From assembly GCA_963921825.1 (NCBI GenBank), contig OY997588.1, positions 62,764,617-62,828,616 on the forward strand: a stretch of 64,000 nucleotides of DNA, read 5' to 3'. The notes beneath the pieces are model-generated. The model was not told the DNA's origin. It did no database searches and saw only the letters and a program-made list of their open reading frames with translations. Made by a program: the position numbers and the translations under genes. This DNA comes from Erodium maritimum. Lineage: Eukaryota; Streptophyta; Magnoliopsida; Geraniales; Geraniaceae. This document shows, piece by piece, positions 46,046 through 56,300 of this stretch (position 1 is its first letter; each line of letters opens with the position of its first letter).

Positions 46046-46552
46046 ATGGCAAATTCAGCGAACATTAATAGTTTTTCATTAAAAACCATTCTTGACAGGG
46101 TCAATCTAAATGGGACAAACTATTTGGACTGGTACAGAATTTTGAGGATAGTCCTCAAGTCTGAACGCAAAGAATATGTCCTTGACAAGGCTGTCTCTAA
46201 GACCATATCAGAGTTACATGAAGTGTCATTAACTGCTGAGAAGAATATATCAGGGATCTGGGATCCAAGGATATTCTGATGGTCAACAAGTGAATTGGAA
46301 GTGGCAAGGGCGGGGCCCATGCGCACTTGGCAGGAAAGATGAGACACATGAGAATGTCTGCTTCTACTGCCAATAGCCTGGTCATTGGAACCGGGATTAC
46401 AGAAAGTTCACGGCTGATCTGAAGAAGGGCAGTGGGACTGCGCCTTCATCAAATAGCCTGGATGATCTGAAGAAGGGCGGTAGGACTGCGCCTACATCAG
46501 GAAACCTGGATGATCTAAGGAAGGGCGGTGGGACCGTGCCTTCATCCGGTAT
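46046..46552 (+). pseudogene. Copia C gag remnant
   Basis: ATG at 46046 gives the 77-residue N-terminal frame with NYLDWYRILRIVLKSERKEY, ending at TGA 46277-46279. The zinc knuckle near 46345 has an in-frame stop (CFYCQ, stop, PGHWNRDY). Three 48-bp repeats of the DLKKGSGTAPSS type follow (46413-46552). Confidence 0.87.
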
Positions 46553-47911
46553 TAACTCTATAGAGCTACATCTCTCTACTTCCAAAGATTCATGGGTATT
46601 AGATACCAGGACTGAATCTCACACATGCACTAATATATGGTGGCTGAAAGTAGGAGAGGTTTGGAAAGCACGAAGTGGACCTCAGAGTTGTGGAAACTGC
46701 TGTAGGATCCATGAGTCTTGCTTTACCAAGTGGCCTTGTCTTAGTATTGTATAATGTATATTGCATACCTACTTCAAGTAGGAATATTATATCTGTATCC
46801 GTGTTTGACAAGGAAGGATATAATGTTAATATTGGAAATGGAGTTTTCAATGTTCTATGCAATGATATGTTTTATACCAGTATTGACTTGGTTGGAGGAT
46901 TGTACGTATTAGATATGGGTAACAATGCCTCAAGTTCTATATATTCCGTTAATACCAAGAAGTCTAAATCCAACGATTTAAACCTAACTCTGTTAAGGCA
47001 CTGTCATTTAGGTCGCATAAATAAGAAGCACCTATCAGCACTTCAGAAGTGCGGACTTTCAGGTTCATTCGAATTCCATTTGATCGATAGGTGCAAGATT
47101 TGTTTGATGGGCAAAATGACTAAAGTGCCCTTTTATCGATCGCGATGAAAGGGCGGGTGAATTATTGGGGCTAATACACTCGAATGTGTGTAGACCAATA
47201 AGTTCACTTTCCAAGAGGGGTTTTAGCTACTTTATCACATTTACTGATGATTACAGTAAATATGGTTATGTCTATTCGCTGAGACATAATTCTGAAGTTT
47301 TTGATAAATTCAAAGAGTTTAAGACTAAAGTAGAAAACCAGCTCGACAAAGGTATTAAGGCACTTCGATTGGATCGAGGTGGAAAATACTTGACCACAGA
47401 GTTATTAGATCATCTAAAAGAGAAAGGGATCCTTTTGGAATGGACTCCTCCTGGGACACTGTAGATGAAAGGTGTAGCCAAACGGTGAAATCGGACATTG
47501 TTAGACAATGATCCGTTCCATTATTAGTTGGACTGATCTCCCAATCTCTTTCTGGGATTATGCTCTAGAGACGATCACATTCATAGTGAATCGGGCTTCG
47601 ACGAAGGGTGTGGAAGGGATACTATTTTAAAATGGTACGGGATGATGCCCGCTTTGTCCTTCCTAAAGATTTGTGGTTGCGAGGCTTATGTGAAACATTT
47701 GGTTTCGACTAAGCTCGAACCAAGATCTGAGATATGCACCTTCGTGTGGTATCCCAAAGCAACAAGGGGATACTACTTCTACAATCCCAGTGAGAACATG
47801 GTGTTCGTCTCATGGGGTGGGGTCTTTATGGAAAAGGAGTTTTGTTTCCAAAGACGTCATTGGGAGGACTGTGCATCTCGAAGAAATTCAGGATGGTACA
47901 GATCTGTCTAA
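46553..47911 (+). pseudogene. Copia C protease and integrase remnants
   Basis: The protease site reads WVLDTRTESH, so the DTG glycine is Arg. The integrase zinc-binding region is at 46675-47148 (HLGRINKKHLSALQKC, CKICLMGK). The core is 47165-47464, with LIHSNVCRP (first Asp replaced by Asn), YFITFTDDYSKYGYVY and LRLDRGGKYL. The post-core block is 47642-47911. Stops separate the pieces. Confidence 0.88.
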
Positions 47912-47999
47912 ACCAATTGGCAACCCAGTAGAAAGGAGCCAGAGATTGTCGTAGAGTAAGAACCAATTCCTGTTACAATTCCGGAAGGTCCAAGGCGAT

Positions 48000-49541
48000 T
48001 TGAAAGGATCAATCTTCCACCTCCAAGATATGGTATCCGGAGGTGACAATGAAGTCATGGTGGATCACGATGATCCAGCCACCTTTCAGGAAGTCGTGGA
48101 TGGGCCCAACTCCGAGTTATGCCTGGGAGCCATGAGGGAGAAAATGCAATCCATGTCGGACAACCGAGTCTGGGAACCGGTTGATCCCATCAATGGTGTG
48201 AGGACCATCGGATGAAAATGGATCTTCAAGGTGAAGATGGACATGGACGGCAACCCTCTGACCTACAAAGCTCAACTGGTGGTGAAAGGTTATAGGCATG
48301 GATTGACTATGAGGAAACCTTCTCCTTAGTGGCTATGGTCAAAATCGATCCAAATTCTTCTTGACATAACTGCGTATTATAAGTACGAGATATGGCAAGT
48401 GGATGTCAAAACCGCTTTCCTAAATGGAAATTTGACTGAGTACGTTTGTATGTCTCGGCCCAAAGGTTTTGACGATCCGAAGAATAAAGGAAAGATTTAT
48501 AAGTTGTTGAAATCCATTTATGGATTGAAACGAACTTTTCGGAGTTGGATCCTTCGTTTTGATGAAGCTGTAATTGGATTTGGCTTAATCAATAACGATG
48601 ATGAATCTTGCGTTTATAAGAAGGCTAGTGGGAGCAAGATTACCTTTCTGGTTCTCATTGAAAACGACATCCCAACCTTGCACGAGACTAAAGCTTGGTT
48701 GAGGAAGTGTTTTTCAATAAATGACTTAGGTGATGCTTCTTATATCTTAGGGATTAAGATATGTAGAGATCGCACCAAGAGGGTCTTGGATTTAAGTCAG
48801 GGAACCTATGTGAACAAGGCATTGAGTAGGTTCTTAATGCTCGATTCAAAGAAAGTACTCATACCCACTAGTCAAGGCATTTATCTCAGCAAGACTCGGT
48901 GTTCCAAGACAGCTGATGAGCTGAAAATGATGATGAGAATCCTATGCGCCTAGAGGCAGGATCGATCATATATGCCATGACATGTATGAGACCGGACGTC
49001 TCGTAAGCCTTATGTTGTGCCAGTAGACATCATTCTAACCCGGGGGAAAGATGATGTTGAACTAGTCGTCGAAGGATGAGTAGACGCTAGTTTTCCAAGA
49101 CAAATCCAGATGACTTTAGAAGTCGGTCAGGATATGTGTTTACGCTGAATGGCAGAGCTTTAGCTGGGAGAGCGTAAAGCAAGATACTACGACAGAGGCC
49201 AAGTACATGGATGCTGTAGAGGCAGCTAAGGAGGCTATGTGGATTTGGAAATTCATGGCAGGGCTGGGTGTAATTAAAAACCCATCCAGCCTGGTGAATC
49301 CATTTTGCGACAACACAAGGGCCATTGCGCAAGCTAAAAGCCCAAATCGCATAACAAATCCAAACATGTACTGCGGCGTATCCACCTCATCAGAGAAATA
49401 CTGAACTGAGGTGAAGTGAATATAACATATATTGCAACAGATGATAACATAGCCAACCCTTTGACTAAGGCAATGTCACTGCCTGAACATGTTAGACATG
49501 TAAAGTTGATGGGGACATATTGGAGTTTAGATTGGAACTAA
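48000..49541 (+). pseudogene. Copia C reverse transcriptase and RNase H remnants
   Basis: RT pieces are 48000-48215 (stop within the GCKWIF motif, TGA) and 48399-48953 (DVKTAFLNGNLTE, KSIYGLKRTFRSW, FLVLIENDIP; YVDD box missing). A deletion follows the SKTADELKMMMRI region. RNase H at 49207-49404 has EAAKEAMWIWKF and CDNTRAIAQAK, with an NPLTKAMSLPEHVRHVK tail near 49450-49500. Confidence 0.9.
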
Positions 49542-49543
49542 GG

Positions 49544-49555
49544 CAAGTGGGAGAT
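49544..49555 (+). other. Copia C polypurine tract
   Basis: AAGTGGGAGAT directly before the 3' LTR, as in copia A. Confidence 0.85.
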
Positions 49556-51242
49556 TGTTAGTCTTAGTGCCCATAGTTCAATCCTAAATGTCCAAATGTA
49601 TATATCATCGTTAGCAATAAAATTAAAGCGGCTTTATATTACTTATGTGTTGGAGTAATATATCGATGTGTGCTCTTATCTATGCCCACCATGCGAATAG
49701 AACCATAGATCGAGATAGATCACACTCGATGGGTCCCTAGTCAACAAAGCTTCACTAGAAGCGACTAGTATGAAAGATGGCTCTTTATGGCTTACGTTCT
49801 GTTAGTCATTGGAATGGGATTCCGGAGTCTGATCATAGATATCATGTGGGACATGATATTGGACGACCCGCCCTGAATATGTGCCATAGATTAAGTCATG
49901 AACATATTCAGTGTCGTAGCTTGTCATGTATCCTTAGACCAAGGAGTCTTGTGATCGCTATGTAGTCAACAACTGAGTTTGACCTGAGCCTAACGTTGTC
50001 CGTAACAGGGCTTCCATAACGGCCAGGATTGGCTTGGAGACGGGCTACATGAGTGACACGAAAGGCGGCTAAGGGATTTATCCCTCATACTGAGGTATGG
50101 GAAAGATATCGGTTCTCGGCCGCTTGATCGAGAGTGACTGAAAGAATAGCATGGCCATGCACATGATACTGGGTATCATATCTTCAGTCATCTCACATAT
50201 CAAGGAACGGTGATTGAGAATAATAAGGATGACGGCTCTATGCCTTATCTCAATCAGGATCTCGGAGATAAAAGGATAATGACAGGGATGACGGAAAGGT
50301 TAGAATCGACAGGGTCGATTCGTTATGCAGTGTTAGGCAATACTAAAGTATCGTTAGTTGCCACTTAAATAGGATCAAGTAAAATGGGATTTTACGTTGA
50401 TCTATTGACATGCATAAACCTAAGGGTCACACCGGAGGATGAAACTCATTGACACATTTATGGAGAATGGCCAAAAGGGAGTTGTCTCGGGACATGACCA
50501 AAACTGGGTTTTGGGTCATGTGCCCGTAAGTGAATAGGACTTTAAGGATCGAGACAAGGCTTGGAGTCTTGGGATTGATCGCGTCGGATAATGTTAGACA
50601 TTTCCGGTATGGAAGGCTTGGAGGCGATGAGCGAATCACGGGACCTCGTTGGAAATGGCCACGGGCCATGTTCCAAGAGGCCCATGAAAGGCCCATGCAA
50701 CCAAGGCCCATGGAACTAATTAATCAAGTCTTGATTACTTAGTACTAAGTAAGCAAGACAAGGATTAAGGTGTTGGTGATTCACCACCTAACCCAATCTT
50801 GTCTTGCCATACTTTGTCCTATTTACACCTTACTTGACACCATACTTGTCCCATGCCTTTAGTTGGACAAGTATGGGTTTTGTTATGTTTAAGTCATCTT
50901 TTTTCAACATAACAAACACAAGTCAAGAATAGGAAACACATTTTCTCTCCCTCTTCCATGGCCATTTCGGGTTTGGCTAGTTTCCACCTCCATTTTTGTG
51001 TTCTTGAGTCCTCAAAGAGAAGAACTACGTGGCTTTGATTCCCATGTGGATACGTAGGCGTCTTGGAGACTCAAGCCAATCATTCGTTAACCGGTGTTCT
51101 TGTTTTGGTAAGAGATAGTGCTGAATTTTTCTCTTGTGAATCCATTCTTTGTTAGTTGTTTCATGGTTTTAATCGTCTCTTGGTTTTTATTGATTTTCCG
51201 CTGCGAGTTGGTTCATCTCCAACCCTACCTCGAGACCCAACA
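49556..51242 (+). repeat. Copia C 3' LTR
   Basis: 1687 bp. One base shorter than the 5' LTR because of a T deletion near 49949. Confidence 0.95.
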
Positions 51243-51359
51243 GTTAGGGCTAGAAAAGAGTCCTAAGATTGAGAGAGAATATATCTAAGTGCCTTTAGTG
51301 TCAATATTTTTGGATATAGATGTATGAACTTCGATACTTTGGTTTGCTTTTATTATTTT

Positions 51360-51515
51360 AAAATTTTTAAATTACAAGGGTAAAGTTTTCATTTAAAACA
51401 GTATTATACGGAGTAATACAAAAAGATAAGTTCAAGTAATATATTTTGTAATTATGAAAGAAGGGGCTGTAAATTACAAAAATAAAAATACTCATGGTAT
51501 ATTTTTGCAATACTT
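51360..51515. repeat. Half copy of the intron MITE family
   Basis: ACAAGGGTAAAG, then AAAAAGATAAGTTCAAG, GGGGCTGTAAATTACAAAAA and TTTTTGCAAT follow the order of the right half of 32490-32913, with many substitutions. The left half is not evident. Confidence 0.6.
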
Positions 51516-51541
51516 GGGCGGTTGCCAATAGATTGTTGCAA

Positions 51542-52087
51542 GAATGGACTGACGCATAGGAGGTGGGGCCGAAGGAGATGCCGTGAACAAGGCCGAGAGT
51601 TACCAGGTGGTTGTAACCGTTAGACTATGAGGTCAAAATAAATGTGGATGGTGCGGTGTTGGGGGAACGGAGAGTAGGCGAAGGGATGGTCTGTCGGGGG
51701 CCGGATGGGATGGCAAGATCAACTCGAGTTGTCTTATTTTTCGGAGTTAGAGAGCCAGAGTTAATTGAAGCTTTGAGTATTTATGCGGCTCTCGATTGGA
51801 TAATGGAGATGAGATGGGAGAAGGGAGTAGTAGAGTCTGATTGCCTCGGGGTTGTTCAGGCAATAAATGGTATTGCGAGGATGTTGTCTCCTTTTGGTGT
51901 GCTCATAGATGAATGCACGTTGAAGCTGAGCAAATTACGTGGTTTTAGAGTAGAATTTATCCGCAGAGAGGCCAATATAATAGCTCACACTTTAGCTAGA
52001 AACACTATTGAATGGTTTGATATTGATTGGCGCGTCACGCCCATACTTGATACGTTGTTAGTTGCTCTCAACGATGATTTGTTGTGA
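51542..52087 (+). pseudogene. LINE 3' fragment: RNase H domain
   Basis: Begins in decayed sequence ending VKINVDGAVLG (near 51630) and continues as an open frame 51644-52087. It includes EALSIYAALDWIMEM, VVESDCLGVVQAING, RVEFIRREANIIAHTLARN and the end VALNDDLL. This is the RVT_3-type RNase H found at the 3' end of plant LINE ORF2. An A-rich tail (CAACAAAAAAT) follows the stop at about 52110. The RT and upstream parts are absent, so it is a 5'-truncated insertion. The frame resembles the LINE at 1120-1708. Confidence 0.8.
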
Positions 52088-52148
52088 GATTATAATACAA
52101 TTTACTTTCAACAAAAAATATCAAGTTATATAATTAGTTTTCCATTCC

Positions 52149-54153
52149 CCATAACACTCGACAAGGTGCAGGTGTGATCCGGCAGCGGCGATCCGGAGAC
52201 CTGTTTGGTGCGCCTTGGGCAGAGTTTCAGGTGGTGTTTGGCGTTTTTGTCTCGTCTTCCGGTGAGCCGACTGTGCATAGAGTAATCAGAAGGGCTGATT
52301 GTCCCTGTTTACTGCTGCGTGGATCGAGGGTTGTCTGCAGGTGTGGAATCGAGGTCGTCATCGATCGCTGTTTGTGGTGCGCTCCCCGCGCGCGCACGAC
52401 TTTTGTCAAAACCAGGTACAACAGAAATTAGACATATTTTTCGACTGCGTTTGTTGTTGTCAATCCTGCAATGGTTAGATTGAAGGTGAGGAAGGGAATG
52501 GCGATGCCTGTTGGTGTGCTCCCATTTTCTTCATTCTGTTCCGTTTTAGTTTCTCTTTACGGACAATATTGCAAAATCTTTGCAACATCTTCACTGAATG
52601 ATCCTAAAACCACAAAGGATGCGGCTCCGGTCAAAACGAAGAGGAAGGTCAGGGTTAAGTCGAAGAAGGTCTCGGCTAAATCGATGAGAGCGTTGGATGT
52701 AGACTCTTTCTTGGCTGGTCTCGTTTCTCAATCGAAGACCAAAACAAAGGTTTCAGTTGCTGATGACACCAAGGACGGTCCTAATGCTCCGGCCAAGGAG
52801 ACTCTCCCTCCGGCTGTTGTTGTTCATGCTCATGGTCGAAGTATCAAAAGAAGGAGGAGGCGATCGTCTGGTGGGGGGTCTTCTCGGGTTGCAGCTTCTG
52901 ATCCTGATGTCAGTGCTTCTGATCGGGTTGCAACAACACTTGTTGCTTCACGTTCGGTTGAGACGGAGTCAGGAAGAACTCGTACAGAGACACAGGCGGT
53001 CGTTGCCCCACAGGTTGTTCGTCTCCGACCTCGGAGGAACGATAAATTCATAGAACAAAAGGATGTGGTTTTTGTTAATGGGTTACCTTTCGAAGCGTCG
53101 GAAGAATGGACTCGTAATGTATTCAGTCCATTCGGTAGGATTGCGTTCGTTAAAGTTCCCAAACGTCCGAGCCGCAGTCACAGATACTTCGGTTTTGTTC
53201 GTTTTGATTCAGAGGGTGCAGCGGCTAAGGCAATTGAGGTTTTGAATGTGTTTAAAGTTGATGGGTACGTGCTTTTTGTTGCCACGGCTTTGCATCGCCG
53301 GACATCAGTAACTCTGGCTACGGAATCTGATAAGCCATGTGGGTGCTCTGTTTCTGGTGATTCGATCCAAGGACCAGTTCAGCGAACAGAGATTGTTCAG
53401 GGGTCTCTGGAGAAAGTTGCTGAGGAAGATGAATGGGTAGGTCAGTTCGGGGACTCGCCGGAGTTGGTTGTCGATGTTGACGCTGACGTCGGTGCAGAGA
53501 CGGTTTCAACTCCTTTGGTTGTCGATGTTCAAGCGGATTCAAATCCTCTGGTTGAGATTAGATTCGATCATGTGCGTGAAGCATCAGATCTTGATACGAT
53601 CTCGTCCAAGGCGTTGGATGAATTCGTCGTTGGCGGGGTGATGATTAGGGATTGTGTTGCAGAAAACATCGTTGGTGCTGCAGTCCTTAATGCTACTGGG
53701 CTTGTACATTCTTCTGGGCCGGCTTTGGAATCAGGTGGGCTTGCTTCTGGGCTCACTCAAGTCCTGCCTTTACAGGTTACTGGTGAGGCCAGGGGCCAAC
53801 CTACGCAACAGGAACATTCCCCGTGGAAGGACGCTTTAGTCAAGAAGCGGGTGAGTCGTCCCCCAAAGCATCTAACGGAAGTTTACACTTTGACGTGTAA
53901 ACCTTTTGTTTCGGATCGGGAGAGATATGTTTGGCCCGTCGATGTTGGTAAGTAGGTTGAGCAAATCGGCAAAGGAAAAACTCAAGTCACAACTTCGTCT
54001 CATGGTACTGATGCATGGACTGCAATTCGTGAATTGGCTGCCAAGAAGAAGCCCCTTTGTTATCGTCGGTTGCTACCCTGTTTCTTCTTGATGCAGGGCT
54101 TTTTGATTCTTTCTGCAATCAGTTATAATAAATTTTTCGAGCTTATAAAAAAA
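52149..54153 (+). mobile_element. Poly(A) retroposon carrying an RRM-domain ORF (ORF1-only LINE-like)
   Basis: A 2.0-kb segment ends in a run of A (54147-54155) and is flanked by the perfect 15-bp repeat AATTAGTTTTCCATT (52134-52148 and 54154-54168). A poly(A) tail plus a target duplication of this length is the signature of LINE-type reverse transcription. It contains one long ORF (52471-53955) and no reverse transcriptase. It lies just downstream of the LINE RNase H fragment. It could be a half-LINE (ORF1 only), a deleted LINE or a processed retrocopy of a cellular RRM gene. Confidence 0.82.
52471..53955 (+). CDS. 494-residue RRM-domain protein within the retroposon
   Basis: Uninterrupted ORF from ATG at 52471 to TAG at 53953-53955. 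An RRM spans about residues 198-273, with an RNP2-like VFVNGL, an RNP1-like RYFGFVRF and the closing VDGYVLFVATALHRR. Basic, NLS-like stretches lie at residues 57-70 (KRKVRVKSKKVSAK) and 126-131 (KRRRRR). The C-terminal half is acidic and low-complexity, without a known domain. After the TAG the same frame stays open for a further 50 or so codons, suggesting the stop may be recent. RRM-bearing ORF1 proteins are known in plant LINEs and bind RNA; a cellular splicing-type origin is also possible. There is no zinc knuckle and no DUF4283 block. Confidence 0.75.
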   Translation: MVRLKVRKGMAMPVGVLPFSSFCSVLVSLYGQYCKIFATSSLNDPKTTKDAAPVKTKRKVRVKSKKVSAKSMRALDVDSFLAGLVSQSKTKTKVSVADDTKDGPNAPAKETLPPAVVVHAHGRSIKRRRRRSSGGGSSRVAASDPDVSASDRVATTLVASRSVETESGRTRTETQAVVAPQVVRLRPRRNDKFIEQKDVVFVNGLPFEASEEWTRNVFSPFGRIAFVKVPKRPSRSHRYFGFVRFDSEGAAAKAIEVLNVFKVDGYVLFVATALHRRTSVTLATESDKPCGCSVSGDSIQGPVQRTEIVQGSLEKVAEEDEWVGQFGDSPELVVDVDADVGAETVSTPLVVDVQADSNPLVEIRFDHVREASDLDTISSKALDEFVVGGVMIRDCVAENIVGAAVLNATGLVHSSGPALESGGLASGLTQVLPLQVTGEARGQPTQQEHSPWKDALVKKRVSRPPKHLTEVYTLTCKPFVSDRERYVWPVDVGK

Positions 54154-54168
54154 AATTAGTTTTCCATT

Positions 54169-54769
54169 TTCCAATCTCATATTGAGATATGAATTTAGTT
54201 TTAATAACTTCAAAAATAATCAACTAATCATTTTTCAAGGCAGTACTTAAACCTCACATGAAAAAAGTAGATGATGATATCATTTCATAACAAACTCGAA
54301 TGAAATCGTCCGTAGAATTTTGATTTCATCGTGTGTGTAATCGATTAATATCTTATTTGGGTTTTGTATGTCTGTATTCTGGTGGTACTTATTTGGAGTT
54401 AGAGTTGAGCATCAAGTGTTGGTTCATCATAAAACTAAAACATAACGAACGAAATTTCCGTCCAAGTTCCTCCAACTATGGAAGAAGACATGAGATCAGC
54501 ACTGTCCCATTCTACTAGCTTCTTAATTGTCTTATAGTTTTCCAAATATCCATAAGTTTGTACTAGTTGTTGCATTTCATATGAAACTCAACTCAACAAA
54601 ATTTTGGGAGATTATTTATCATAAAAAAATGAATGGTGTGGAAAAAATAGGCCAATAGAGGAACGCACCTCACGCGCCCCTCTTCTTCTCTTTCAGGTTT
54701 TACGTCTCCGTTTTCTCCGGCTCGTTTCCGGCCAATTCCAGTAACTTTCATAAGGGATCCATAGTTACC
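54169..54769. other. Intergenic, nothing recognised
   Basis: No supported gene or repeat apart from the right copy of the 15-bp target duplication at its left edge. Confidence 0.4.
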
Positions 54770-56300
54770 AAGAAATTAAAGGAGCTCAAAAGAAGCCACA
54801 TTGTTTTTCTCAACTCCGCTCTCTCTGTAGAATCTATATTGAGGGACATTGCTTTAGATGGGGTCTATGATATTAGTTTGAGGTCTCTAGGGAACAAATT
54901 GTCATTACTTTAATGTTTAGATCAAGCTTTTGATATTGAACTACAAAAAGTACAAGGGAGCTTGGATGGATCAGTGGTTAATTTTCTTGCCTCTTAACCC
55001 GAATTTGTGCACAATGGGTAGGTATTTCAGTTGGTTTTCGATCCAAGGTTTACCTTATCAAGCTTGGGGTGAAGAAACTTTCCAAACTTGTTTAACTTCT
55101 TTTGGGCAACTGTTCGTTATTGGATCACACTTAGAATCAGTTGTGGTACTTGGTCATTGCAAAACACAACCCAACAACACATAAGTTTGCAACGTATTTA
55201 TGAGAGCACAAAGTTCCAATCACTATTAATACTTTGGAACACACACTAGTTCCTTCTTTTCACTCTATGGATACACAACTCTCAGATAAATCAGACATTA
55301 TTCCTTTTGATTCTTTACAAAATACAAGTCAACCTATGCATAGTCAAGAGGTGGATCTTTCAGGGGCTGACAAGGAGAATGTTTCTTCTTCTTCTTCTTC
55401 TTCTTCTTCTTCTTCTTCTTCTTCTTCTTCTTCTTCTTCTTCTTCTTCTTCTTCTTCTTCTTCACATAGACATCAAATGTGAAGCACAAAGGTTTTATTA
55501 AATGAAGATACCTATGCAATTAATATGCCACATTCCTTGAACAATTCTGTTGTTCATGCTCAGCTTTTAATCACTCCTACTGGTGAATATTAATTTCTCG
55601 AACCAGTTAGTTTTTCCTCCACTTTCTCCTCTACCATTCACATCAGAGAAGCATCATTTTTCAGCACCTGTTGTTCCAAAAATCAGCAATCTTTTACATT
55701 ATTCTGGTGGTGGATTAACAACCCCATAACTTTCTAAAGAGGCAATAGAAAATACAGCTATGGAAGTGATGGGGGAAGAAGTTTTGGGGGTGGACAGGTT
55801 GGACTCTAGAACAAAATAAATTTCGAAAACCGGTGCATTGAATGCTAGTACTATTGCAACCCCATCAAACAGTCCTTTGAGTCCACTACATCTTGAACCA
55901 AATCTTTCAGTTTTGGAAGGAAAATTTTCTTATACCCCTTTGGGCCTTTCACTCAGCCCAAGTGTAGTAGAGCCATATAGACACAGAAAGAATAAAATAC
56001 AAACCATCTCTTATGCTTATGCAACTAGGTCTAAGAGGGGAATGGTGGTGCGGAACTCTTGTATTAAATCTACTACAGACAGGAAGAGGGATATAAAGAA
56101 AAAAACAGATCTTCGAGCTACTGCAAAGCACTTGGACTTAAAGCTTGTGTGGTTGATGCATAGGTGATTGAGCAATTCGAACCACTAGATGAGCAGATGA
56201 ATCAGAGAGTGCTTTTTTACAATGAATATGAAGAAGAGTATGTTGATCTAAAGGAAGATCTTGAGCAACTCCAGGAAAAGAACCCCCCTATTCCATAACT
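54770..56300 (+). pseudogene. DUF4283-type (LINE ORF1-like) pseudogene
   Basis: Plus-strand pieces in order. Near 54780-54910: ELKRSHIVFLNSALSV, then DIALDGVYDISLRSLGNKL, resembling the first part of DUF4283. At 55010-55180, in another frame: SWFSIQGLPYQAWGEETFQ and FGQLFVIGSHLES, resembling its second part. Then comes a Ser-rich stretch driven by a TCT microsatellite, and a basic C-terminal frame at 55838-56167 (RKNKIQTISYAYATRSKRG). Frame changes and stops show it is dead. No ORF2 follows. Confidence 0.6.
55383..55462. repeat. (TCT)n microsatellite
   Basis: About 26 uninterrupted TCT/TTC units. It generates poly-Ser, poly-Leu and poly-Lys open frames on the two strands, none of which is a real gene by itself. 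Confidence 0.98.

Larger units (their letters stand above)
42803..51242 (+). mobile_element. Copia element C: full-length, non-autonomous Ty1/copia retrotransposon
   Basis: 8440 bp, flanked by a perfect 5-bp duplication GTTAG (42798-42802 and 51243-51247). LTRs are 42803-44490 (1688 bp) and 49556-51242 (1687 bp). I counted about 16 substitutions and one 1-bp indel between them by eye, near 1%, so it inserted earlier than A but still recently. The primer site, polypurine tract and gag-PR-IN-RT-RNase H order are present, with the same catalytic losses as A and B. Confidence 0.95.

Noticed and set aside
52227..52431. Short frames on both strands upstream of the RRM ORF
   Set aside because: They lie in the presumed 5' UTR of the retroposon and show no family or continuity with the main ORF.
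55334..55519. Poly-Lys, poly-Ser and poly-Leu frames
   Set aside because: Translation of the TCT microsatellite.
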